64,000 bases of DNA, from positions 37,018,520 through 37,082,519 of the forward strand of contig CM070625.1 of NCBI GenBank assembly GCA_036346255.1, in the 5' to 3' direction. Position 1 is the stretch's first letter, and each line of letters begins with the position of its first letter. Origin of the DNA: Ampelocalamus luodianensis (Eukaryota > Streptophyta > Magnoliopsida > Poales > Poaceae). Shown here one piece after another: positions 1-8,327 of the stretch. A program made the position numbers and the translations under genes. The notes beneath the pieces were generated by a model, which was given only the letters and a program-made list of their open reading frames with translations, did no database searches and was not told the DNA's origin.

Positions 1-985
1 TGTTCCTTCATTAACAATTGTGCTACAGTATGAATTTAATTAAGTACATTTCCAATAATCCGGGGCGCCCACAGTTGTACACCTCTACAGAGTGTAAAAT
101 CTATTCGAATAACCAAGTCCTTGGTCATGGACAGTGCTTGGTGATTTTGCACAAGGGGTAGATCTTTTATAAAACTTGTGTCCCTGGTCGCTTCTACGAG
201 AGGCTATGGCTTTGTCTCGAAGAGACCTTACCGGCTCCAGAGAGGTCGTGGTTGGCTCGTGAAGAGGTCTAGGGGCTCGTCGTTGGACCTTTGGAGTGGT
301 CTTGGACGCTCCGGGGTTGGTGCCTAGAGGAGGCCTTGGAGCTCCTTAGTGGTCCTTGGGTGCTCTGGAGTTGGTGCTCTAGGGTGGTCGTGGGGGTGGT
401 CCTGGATGTGGGTGCGGCCAGGACCCCCACACATGGTTTTGGGAGTGAGTTGGTGCTCACGACCTCCCTTTTAAATCTTTCGTATTTGTGTTTTACTATC
501 TTTAACTTGAGCTTTTAACCTACTTATGCTATTTTCTGTGAAATGTTGCTCTTTGCAAACTAACCCTGCAGCTTCCCTTTTGTCAAGCCCAAGCATGAAT
601 ATTATTTGCATAATTGTTCCATGTGACTTGCTGAGTACATTCAACGTACTCATGACTTTTGTCCTGCTGTTGCAAGCAGTGGCCAAAGATGACCCAGGTC
701 TTGGTGGCTCAGACCTCTTCGAGGAGGAATTCTTTGATGACCCGAGCTTCTAGGGACATCCTCCACTCGACAGCCTTTGGGTTTGTCGGATGGCCCGCAC
801 GTTTTAAGTGTTTTGCTGTAAAGTTTGTTATCGGATTTGGTAGCCCTTGTTGGCAACCGCTGTAAACAATCTTGGCCATAAGGCCCTTGTTTATTTAATT
901 GTTGTTCTTTTCTGGTGCTCCTTTTTGTGGACTGTGTGGTTGTGATTACACCTATGTTGTCTTGTGCAAGTTAGCTTCGGTTCCT
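1..985 (+). repeat. 5' LTR of Tekay-like gypsy element A (partial, left end outside window)
   Basis: The stretch has no supported gene. It matches, in the opposite orientation, the LTRs of elements I and C: the block around CTATTCGAATAA at 111-122, a TGAGTACATTCAACG block at 630, and GTGGTTGTGATTACA at 938. Those blocks lie in the same order as in the LTR that starts at 13579, reversed, so A reads on the plus strand. The LTR's usual terminus (reading GGGTCCCGACA in this orientation) and the tRNA-Met primer site are missing. The sequence runs from LTR straight into the gag start at 1001. The region 240-430 is rich in degenerate GGTCTTGG/GGTGCTC repeats. Confidence 0.8.
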
Positions 986-1000
986 AGGAGTTCTGTGCAG

Positions 1001-2128
1001 ATGGTTCAAACTCGACAATCAGCTAGCCAAGATGAGCCAGCAAAACAGTTGCATCCACCACCGCCACCTCCAGCACTAGTGCCAGAACAAGGTCTGGGGC
1101 AGTTTATGGCAGCGCAAGCACAGATGATGAGCTCAATGATGCAGAACATGAATCAAATGATGGCTGAGCAAAGTGAGACCACCACAGCCCTGCTTGCTAT
1201 GACGAGTCAAAGCAGCCAAGCCATTGTTGTGCTACCACCTCCACCTTTTGTGCATCCCTAGTCGAGGTTATCTGAGTTTATGAAGTTGTGCCCGATCACC
1301 TTTTCAAGTTCTCCTGAGCCTTTAGATGCTGATGATTGGCTGAGATCCACCGAAAAGAAGCTTGAGATTGCACGTTGTGAGGACCGTGAGAAGGTCCTGT
1401 TTGCTTCGCACCAATTAGGAGATGCAGTTGTGGAATGGTGGGACACTTTTTGTGCTTCTCATGTTCATTCCCAGAGGATCACCTGGGCGGAGTTTGCAGC
1501 AGCTTTCCACCACTCCCATGTCCCTGATGGGAAGGTTGAAATGAAGAAAAATGAGTTTCGGGACCTCAAACAGGGGAATATGACCGTGAGTGAATATCTC
1601 ACCAAATTCACTTAGTTGTCCCGTTACGCCAAGGAGGACGTTGCCACTGATGATGCCCGACAAAAGCACTTCAAGCGAGGTCTTCATCCTAGCTTGAAGG
1701 TCCAAGTGATTGGCAATGACTATGTTGACTTCCAGCACATGGTGAATAAGGCTCTGCTTATAGAAGAATCTCGTAAAGAGCTCTCTGAGTCTTACAAAAG
1801 GAAGATGCCACCCTCAAATTCTCAACAAGGACCTCCTCAGCGGACTTGGACTTTTGTGCAGTACTAGCACCGGCGCCCAGGACCACCCAGCACCTCCAGG
1901 ACCTCCCACCCTGCTACCCAAGGTCAACGTCGCAACGTCAGCAGCAGCAATCAACCAGCCACGACCTCCCCTGCAACAGGTGTCACTTGTTTTAAGTGCC
2001 ATCAAGTGGGGCACTTTGCCAACCAGTGCCCACAGAGGGCTGACCAAGTCGTGAAGACCTTCCCCTCAGGACCTCCCCAGTGAGGACATCCCCAGCCTAG
2101 GACCTTCCAACCTTTTGGAAGAGGTCGT
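1001..2128 (+). pseudogene. gag: gag polyprotein of element A (Ty3/gypsy, Tekay type), broken
   Basis: The frame starts MVQTRQSASQ, followed by a proline run and a Met/Gln-rich helix (FMAAQAQMMSSMMQNMNQMM), as in the gag of element I. The capsid-like core follows (DADDWLRSTEKKLEIA, then VEWWDTF), and a CCHC zinc knuckle CFKCHQVGHFANQC lies at 1988-2029 (C-x2-C-x4-H-x4-C). Gag would form the virus-like particle and bind the element RNA. It is not functional: there are TAG stops at 1259-1261 and 1613-1615 and at least one frameshift near 1855-1867. At the first stop the same position in element I is a Gln codon. The ATG at 1001 was chosen because it matches the gag start of element I. An in-frame upstream extension to 899 lies in LTR sequence and is probably not coding. 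Confidence 0.85.
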
Positions 2129-2609
2129 ATGAACCACGTTGCAGTGGAGGAAGCCCAGACCTCCCCTGATGTTGTACTAGGTACGTTCCTAGTAAATTCA
2201 GTGCCAGCTGCCGTTGTGTTTGATTCTGGGGCTTCTCATTCATTTATCTCTCGAAGTTTTGCTGCCAAGCACCAATTTGAAGTTGCACCTCTTGAAGTAA
2301 CCTTGTTGGTCCAATCCCCCGGTTCGGAGTTAAGTACGAACCATGGTTGTCCACAAGTTGAGTTGGTCATAAAAGGAGTAAAATTTCTAGCCAACCTCAT
2401 CCTGTTGGACACCAAATCCTTAGATGTGATTTTGGTAATGGATTGGCTTGTAGATCATCATGCCATTTTGGATTGTAATGGCCGAAGCATTTCTTTGACC
2501 AGTCCCAGTGGAATCACAATGAAGCTTGAGGCCTTCTCAAAAGGGGGTGTTAAAGCTCTAGCTTGCAGTACCCAAGTAGCTTCTTTGGAAGATGTCCCAG
2601 TAGTCCAAG
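2129..2609 (+). pseudogene. aspartic protease region of element A, cut by insertion of element I
   Basis: An open frame from the ATG at 2129 runs MNHVAVEEAQ, then a retropepsin active site FDSGASHSF with the catalytic Asp at residue 32 (about 2222). A hydrophobic stretch and VILVMDWL follow; that is the second conserved protease block of gypsy elements, where most copies read GMDW. The enzyme would cut the gag-pol polyprotein. The frame is intact up to DVPVVQDF, where element I was inserted at 2615. The 34 residues after that in the same open frame come from I's LTR. The coding sequence resumes at 20024 with PDVFPSELPG, the usual start of the RT region. Confidence 0.88.
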
Positions 2610-2614
2610 ACTTC
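2610..2614. repeat. 5-bp target site duplication ACTTC of element I (left copy)
   Basis: ACTTC at 2610-2614 directly precedes the LTR start TGTCGGG. The same five bases follow the right LTR end ATGTTACA at 20019-20023. Removing I and one copy restores the element A frame from protease into RT. Confidence 0.93.
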
Positions 2615-5600
2615 TGTCGGGACCCCGGGTTTACAACCCCAGGACCCTCTGTGCATTCTGAACTAGTCCCAGATCAGCAGCTAGCTTGCACAGTTACAAC
2701 ATCGGTGTAATCCCAACCATACAACAAAATGACGATGAAGCGAACAAATTAATATTACTTAGTAGCAAAAGGGACCTTATGGTCAAGTCTTACAGAGTGT
2801 GCCACACAGGGCTTAGCAACAAAATACAACTTGCAGTGGAAACATGACATCTTGAGGTGGACACGCGACATGCCCACAGGCAATCGAGTGGAGGACGCGA
2901 CCTAGTTCGCAAAGTCTTCGGGATACTCCTCCTCATAATACTCTGAATTCCCTGGTTCTTCTGTGGAGATTAATCACACAGGGCGCAAGCCGTGAGTACT
3001 TTGAATGTACTCATCAAGTCATAGGGAACAGTATGCAATTATTATTCATGCTAGGCTTATCAAGGACAGCTTTATGTTTACTTTTTGCAGAAAGCAACAT
3101 TTAACAGTAAATACGATAAGTAGATTGAAAGCACAATTTGAAAGAGTAATACATAAGTAATTCAGTTCTTTGAAAGAACTAGAGGTCCACCCAACCATTC
3201 CATCCGAACCATCATTCCCACCATTTTGAAGAAAACATCTACCCCTTGCGTGAAATCACTGGGCATGTCCATAACCGGGGACACGGCTATTCGAATAGTT
3301 TTTATACACTCTGCAGAGGTTGTACAGCTTTACCCACAAGATATAATCATCTTATACTGTCAGGCGTTTCACGCTTCTGAAGGCGTGTGACTAAGAGATT
3401 ATCACACGGCCGTTACAAAGCTTTGAACTGGCTAAGAGCTGCCCGCTAAGGTTTCTCTTCTAACGAGCTTCGCACCCGCTAGATTCGTGCCCCCTCTTGC
3501 GCCAAATAATCAAAGACGCTCCACCGCAATGTAACCTAGCCACTCATTGCTAATTAATAGGCCAGGTCCACCCCATCCTGGACATGTGGTTGCACGATGT
3601 GACCCAGATCAATGGTTCAAGGTTAAGTCCTTAGTTGGCTGCTCAGGCGAGACTAATCCACGCCCCGATGTGCGTTACGGCATCCACACTTACCACCATC
3701 CACTCGCCCGAGCATAAAACATTTTCAGTTCAACCCGGCCACCCTAGCCTTGGCACAACATCTTTTAATAAAAGTGACCGCGCCACGATTCCATAATTCC
3801 TTTAGTCACGTTCATTCATAAGCATGTGATCATGAGTCCAGATGTACAACTAAAGCAGGGCTAAGCATAATACGATACCCGAGTTGGTAATTTATCAATG
3901 TCCAACTAAAATAAACCCTCCTATGGTGTCGAAGGGTTCATGTCATTCAAGGATACATGTCGATAGCAATTTATCAAGGAGGCATACATCGATTCGGTAA
4001 TTATCTATCCTCGAAACAATTTAATATAAAACTAGCGATGCATGAATATAAAACAATATAGTTTTATAAAGATGGGTTCAATATGATCAAAGGTCTATGA
4101 CTTTCCTTCGATGAAGAGTTGAGGAGCTTCGGTCGTCGGGTCCGAGAAATCTTTCGAAAAGTCGGTTTCTACACGTGTGGAAAGAGCAAAATAAATAAAA
4201 CCACTCCAAATAAATTCCAAATAAATACGAAATTAGTACTAACAGCAAGAGGGGGATTTTAGATGAATTTAGAAATTTGAATCACTCGAATCGGAGTTCG
4301 AACGAAGAAGTTATGGCCTTCCGAAGTTGGAAAACACATAAAATGAAAGATTTGGGGATTTTCTCATTTTCTGGAATTATTTTTGTAAAGGAAAAGGTCA
4401 ATATGACGTCAGCTAACGTCAGCAGAGGAAATTCGTCCGGAAGAAAAATAAAAGAAAAAGAATCTGACATGTGGGGCCCACTGTCAGTGAGAGGGTGCAT
4501 GGTGGACAGGGTCTACAAGATTTGGCACTGGGTTTAGAGTGGGGGTGTGCCACGCGGGCTTGACGTGGCTGCCACATCAGCAAAGTGCTGATGTGGCTGC
4601 TGACTTGGCGCTGATGTGGGCGGCCACGTCGGCAGCCACGTCGGACCGTAGCGGCGCGCCACGCCCAAGGGTCGCCGGCGTTTGGCCGGGATTTGACCGG
4701 CGGCGAGGGCACCAGAGGCTAGAGGGGAGCGAGGCGATCTCATTGCTCACCAACCCGAGGACGCGGCGTCACCGGAAGGCTGTCGGCGACGAGGAGGAAA
4801 CGGCGGAGGCGGCGGTCGTAGGCGGCGGCGATGTTCCGGTGGCCTCCGAGAGGAGTGGGTGCGCGCACGGGAATGGCGGCGTCCTTGCGAAGCCGGAGGC
4901 GGGGTCGGAGGCGGCGGGGGATGCTCGGAGGCGGCGCTAGAGGCGGCGGCAACCTTCGGTGGCCGGCGGCGAAGAACGGCAATTGCGACCGGAGGAGAGC
5001 GAGAGAGGGCGGGAGAGAAGAGGGGAAAGAGAGAGGAGGAGGAGGCGAACCCGGGGCGCACTTAAATAGGCCTGGGGGGCCCGGAGGAGGAAGAAGGGTG
5101 GAGGTTGCTTGCGGCCGTCAATGGCGGCGGCGGAAAACGGGGAAAAAAAAGAGGGACGGGACGAGACGCGGGGAGGGACGAAGGCCATGAGTGCGGTAGA
5201 GCACGCCGCACTCGATGCGCTAGCCAGAGGATGGCGACGGGGCAGGGAGGGACGGAGGCGCCGGTGCGAGTCGCGCGCACGTGCGCACGGCTGTGCGGGG
5301 AAGACAGGGGGGTCCGGAGGAGGACGACGAGCGAGGACCGTCTGGTTTTGATCGGATGGTGCGGGTGGAGGGGGGCGTGATTGCGGGAATGTCGTCCGAT
5401 TGCGATCGGACGGTGCCTGAGAGGGGGGGTGAGTGGAGCAGGCTGGCGTGAGGCGGGCCGAGGAGATTCGGCCCAAAGTCGAAAAGGAATTTTAAATGAT
5501 TTCCGATTAAAGAAATCCCGAAAAAGCAAAAAGATTTTTAGAAAATAGTTAATAGAGTCTAAAAATTCCAGGAAAATTCACAGAAGTCCCTTGAATTATT

Positions 5601-5910
5601 TAGAACTTAATAAAAATACTTTTAGCTAAACTTTAGTTTTTCAATTTTGCAAACAAAATAGATTTTGGCTTCAAACAAAAAGGAAAAAGCCAAATTAAAA
5701 TCCAGAAACTGCAATAAAAGCTCAAAATCCAAATAAAACCCTGGAAACTCCAATAAACTAACTTTTATTTTAATTGAAGTTGGATTATTTCAATTTAAAG
5801 GGTTTTTGATTTCTAATTATCAAATTTAAGCTTTTGCAATTTAAACCAAATGGTTACTTTTAAATTTTTTTTTTGAAAATCTCAAAAACTCGCAAATTAG
5901 GGATGTTACA
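2615..5910 (-). repeat. 3' LTR of element I
   Basis: The LTR begins TGTCGGGACCCCGGG and ends GGGATGTTACA (plus-strand reading), 3296 bp. It matches 13579-20018 once solo LTR K is removed. From left to right it holds the palindrome CTATTCGAATAG (3287-3298) with CTCTGCAGAG (3309-3318), an AT-rich middle, a GC-rich promoter zone (4460-5480) and an A/T-rich U3 end. The GC-rich zone has several overlapping reading frames rich in Arg, Pro and Gly on both strands. These follow from base composition and I do not treat them as genes. Confidence 0.92.
4471..5070 (-). promoter_or_regulatory. LTR promoter zone of element I (3' LTR copy)
   Basis: A palindrome GTGGGGCCCAC lies at 4471-4481. A perfect inverted repeat follows: GCCACATCAGC at 4571-4581, spacer AAAGT, GCTGATGTGGC at 4587-4597. 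Several ACGT cores lie nearby (TGACGTGG at 4561, GCCACGTCGG around 4622 and 4637). A TATA-like CTATTTAAG reads on the minus strand at 5061-5069. The same set is present in the 5' LTR at 15433-16036. The GGNCCCAC palindrome resembles the class I TCP site and the ACGT cores resemble bZIP sites. These assignments rest on motif resemblance only. Confidence 0.5.
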
Positions 5911-5930
5911 AACCTACACCCCTTAAAGGG
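5911..5930 (-). other. Polypurine tract of element I
   Basis: On the minus strand, AAGGGGTGTAGG directly precedes the 3' LTR start TGTAACATCCC. This is the expected place for the primer of plus-strand DNA synthesis in an LTR retrotransposon. Confidence 0.75.
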
Positions 5931-7803
5931 AATCTCGACCCCGAGATTCAGGCTGACTAGAGAATAGGTGCGGGAACTCGGCCTTCAGGTCCTCTTCACG
6001 CTCCCAGGTGGCTTCTTCTTCAGTGTGGTTGCTCCACTGAACTTTGCAGAAACAAAGGATCTTGCTTCTGGTCACACGCTCGGACACTTCTAGAATCTTG
6101 ACGGGTTGCTCCTTGTAGGTGAGATCTTCTTGCAAATCAACTGCTTCTAGCGGCATCTGCTCTTCTGGCACACGCAGACACTTCTTCAACTGAGACACAT
6201 GGAAGACGCTATGCACATCTGATAGCTGAGGCGGAAGCTCCAATTGGTAAGCAACTTCTCCTCTTCTGGCTAGGATTGGAAAAGGTCCAATGTACCTTGG
6301 TGCAAGCTTCCCGCTTACTCTGAAACAACGCATTCCTTTGAGAGGTGAAACCTTCAGGTACACATGATCTCTAGGGGCGAACGCTAAATCTCGGCGACGG
6401 TTATCGGCATAGCTCTTTTGCCTAGTCTGAGCTGTTCTCAGCTTCTCTCTGATTGCTCGAACTTGATCTTCGGCTTCTTTTAGGATATCAGGTCCTAGTA
6501 CTTGTCCTTCTCCTGTTTCAGTCCAATACAGGGGTGTTCTGCACTTTCTCCCGTAAAGGGCTTCAAACGGGGACATTTGTAGGCTTGATTGATGACTGTT
6601 GTTATATGAAAACTCTGCATAAGGTAGCATCTGATCCCAACTGGCTTGGTTCTCGAGAGCGCAGGCTCTTAACATATCTTCTAGGATTTGATTCACTCTT
6701 TCTGTCTGCCCATCTGTCTGAGGATGGTAGGCTGTACTGAAATTCAAATTAGTACCCAAAACACCGTGCAGCTTCCGCCAAAATCTTGAGGTGAACTCGG
6801 ATCCTCGATCCGACACAATCTTCTTTGGCACTCCATGCTGGCATACTATCCTTGTCATGTACAATTCTGCAAGTCTGTCTCCTGAGTAGGTGGTCTTGAC
6901 TGGGATAAAGCGGGCAACTTTTGTCAGGCGATCTACAATTACCCAAATAGAATCATATCCAGCTCTTGTTCTTGGCAGGTCGGTGATGAAGTCCATGCCA
7001 ATTTCTTCCCATTTCCATTCAGGGATCCGCAAAGGTTGCAGGAGTCCAGCAGGTCTCTGATGCTCAGCTTTAACCCACTGGCAAACATCACACTGTGCTA
7101 TGTATTCAGCGATTTCTCGCTTCATACTAGGCCACCAATACATTTCCTTAAGATCTTGATACATTTTGGCATTTCCAGGGTGAATGGAATACAAGGTCTC
7201 ATGGGCTTCCTTGAGTATCAACTGCTTGAGCTCTTTTTGGTCCGGTACACAGATACGCTTATCGAACCAAATAGTTCCTTTTTCATCTTCTGAAAATGTT
7301 AGGGATTTACCCTTCTTCATATTACTTTTGATCTCTTTGATATCTGTATCTTCGATCTGGGCCTCCCTAATCTGACTTTGTAGAGTTGGTTGTACTTCCA
7401 ATGTAGCCAAATAAACTTCTTCAACCAATTCAAGCTTGAGCTTCTGAAACTCTTCATGTAATGCTGTCTGACTTTCGTTGATCATCAGGGTATTGCAATA
7501 GACCTTTCTACTTAAAGCATCTGCTACAACATTAGCTTTGCCGGGGTGGTAATGGATTCCAACGTTGTAATCCTTGATTAGCTCTAACCATCTTCTTTGC
7601 CTCATATTGAGATGAGCTTGAGTGAAAATGTACTTCAAGCTCTTATGATCAGTGTAGACTTCACAACGATTACCAATGAGGTAATGACGCCATATTTTCA
7701 AGGCATGAACTACGGTAGCCAATTCCAAATCATGAGTGGGGTAATTTACTTCATGAGGCCTCAACTGATGGGAAGCATAAGCTACTACCTTCCTTTCTTG
7801 CAT
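5923..7803 (-). CDS. pol: RNase H, integrase and chromodomain part of element I pol (open frame, 626 aa)
   Basis: Residues 1-100 are RNase H (THDLELA with Glu27, TDHKSLKYIF with Asp52, ADALS with Asp95). The integrase zinc-binding motif is H201, H208, C238, C241. The integrase catalytic triad is Asp271 (GMDF), Asp332 (SDRGSEF) and Glu368 (TERVN), and the D-x35-E spacing is exact. The GPF/GEVAYQL block near 505-530 is the integrase C-terminal region. A chromodomain follows at about 567-614 (PVKILEVSERV through ATWEREEDL). RNase H would remove RNA from the hybrid and integrase would insert the DNA copy. The chromodomain is known in this clade to steer integration to chromatin. The frame is intact, but two stops (about 7826 and 7854) separate it from RT and the first RNase H Asp lies upstream of the stops. 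The Met at 7803 is only the start of the open frame, not a real start. Confidence 0.92.
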   Translation of the reverse strand: MQERKVVAYASHQLRPHEVNYPTHDLELATVVHALKIWRHYLIGNRCEVYTDHKSLKYIFTQAHLNMRQRRWLELIKDYNVGIHYHPGKANVVADALSRKVYCNTLMINESQTALHEEFQKLKLELVEEVYLATLEVQPTLQSQIREAQIEDTDIKEIKSNMKKGKSLTFSEDEKGTIWFDKRICVPDQKELKQLILKEAHETLYSIHPGNAKMYQDLKEMYWWPSMKREIAEYIAQCDVCQWVKAEHQRPAGLLQPLRIPEWKWEEIGMDFITDLPRTRAGYDSIWVIVDRLTKVARFIPVKTTYSGDRLAELYMTRIVCQHGVPKKIVSDRGSEFTSRFWRKLHGVLGTNLNFSTAYHPQTDGQTERVNQILEDMLRACALENQASWDQMLPYAEFSYNNSHQSSLQMSPFEALYGRKCRTPLYWTETGEGQVLGPDILKEAEDQVRAIREKLRTAQTRQKSYADNRRRDLAFAPRDHVYLKVSPLKGMRCFRVSGKLAPRYIGPFPILARRGEVAYQLELPPQLSDVHSVFHVSQLKKCLRVPEEQMPLEAVDLQEDLTYKEQPVKILEVSERVTRSKILCFCKVQWSNHTEEEATWEREEDLKAEFPHLFSSQPESRGRDSL

Positions 7804-7825
7804 TAGAACACATCCGAGACCTTGT

Positions 7826-8322
7826 CATGCATCATAGAAAATCTCAAAATCCTTTCAGACATCTGGCAAAACCAACACTGGAGCGGTGGTTAAGCGCTTC
7901 TTCAATTCTTGAAAACTTTGCTCACATTCTGGCGTCCAAGCGAACTTCTTTTCCTTCTTCAACAACTGAGTGAGGGGTCTTGCTATCTTGGAGAAACCTT
8001 CTATAAACCGACGGTAATATCCTGCCATACCAAGGAAACTTCTGATCTGAGGTACTGACTTGGGTGACTCCCAATTGAGCACATCCTCGACCTTACTGGG
8101 GTTGACAGCGACTCCTTTTGCAGACATGACATGTCCCAGAAAAGTAACTTCCTTCATCCAAAACTCACACTTGCTGAATTTGGCATAGAGTTGATGATCT
8201 CTAAGCCTAGTCAGAATCAAGCAAAGGTGCTCTTCATGCTCTTCTTCACTCTTGGAATATACTAGAATGTCGTCAATGAAGACAATAACGAACTTATCCA
8301 AATACTCCATGAATACTTTATT
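7826..8322 (-). pseudogene. pol: C-terminal half of reverse transcriptase, element I
   Basis: Open from the J insertion to a TGA near 7854, then blocked again near 7826. It holds the catalytic block VFIDDILVYSKSEEEHEEHL, the FLGHVMSAKGV motif and the thumb/connection segment (SVPQIRSFLGMAGYYRRFI). It continues the frame of 10892-11467 exactly once J and one CATCA copy are removed. RT copies the element RNA into DNA. The first four residues of the open frame (MGCY) are contributed by J. Confidence 0.9.
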
Positions 8323-8327
8323 CATCA
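8323..8327. repeat. 5-bp target site duplication CATCA of solo LTR J (left copy)
   Basis: CATCA at 8323-8327 precedes TGTAACACCCC. The second copy at 10892-10896 follows GGGGTATTACA. Joining the flanks restores the RT frame across the gap. Confidence 0.95.

Noticed and set aside
899..1000. Upstream extension of the element A gag frame from an ATG at 899
   Set aside because: That stretch matches LTR sequence of related elements. The gag starts of I and C match the ATG at 1001.
2610..2710. C-terminal extension of the element A protease frame
   Set aside because: It runs into the LTR of element I beyond the target duplication and is not native coding.
4539..5529. Several overlapping long reading frames rich in Arg, Pro, Gly, Ser on both strands
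   Set aside because: They lie in the GC-rich promoter zone of LTR I, occur as alternatives in several frames at once, have no domain, and shift between the two LTR copies (compare 15433-16410).
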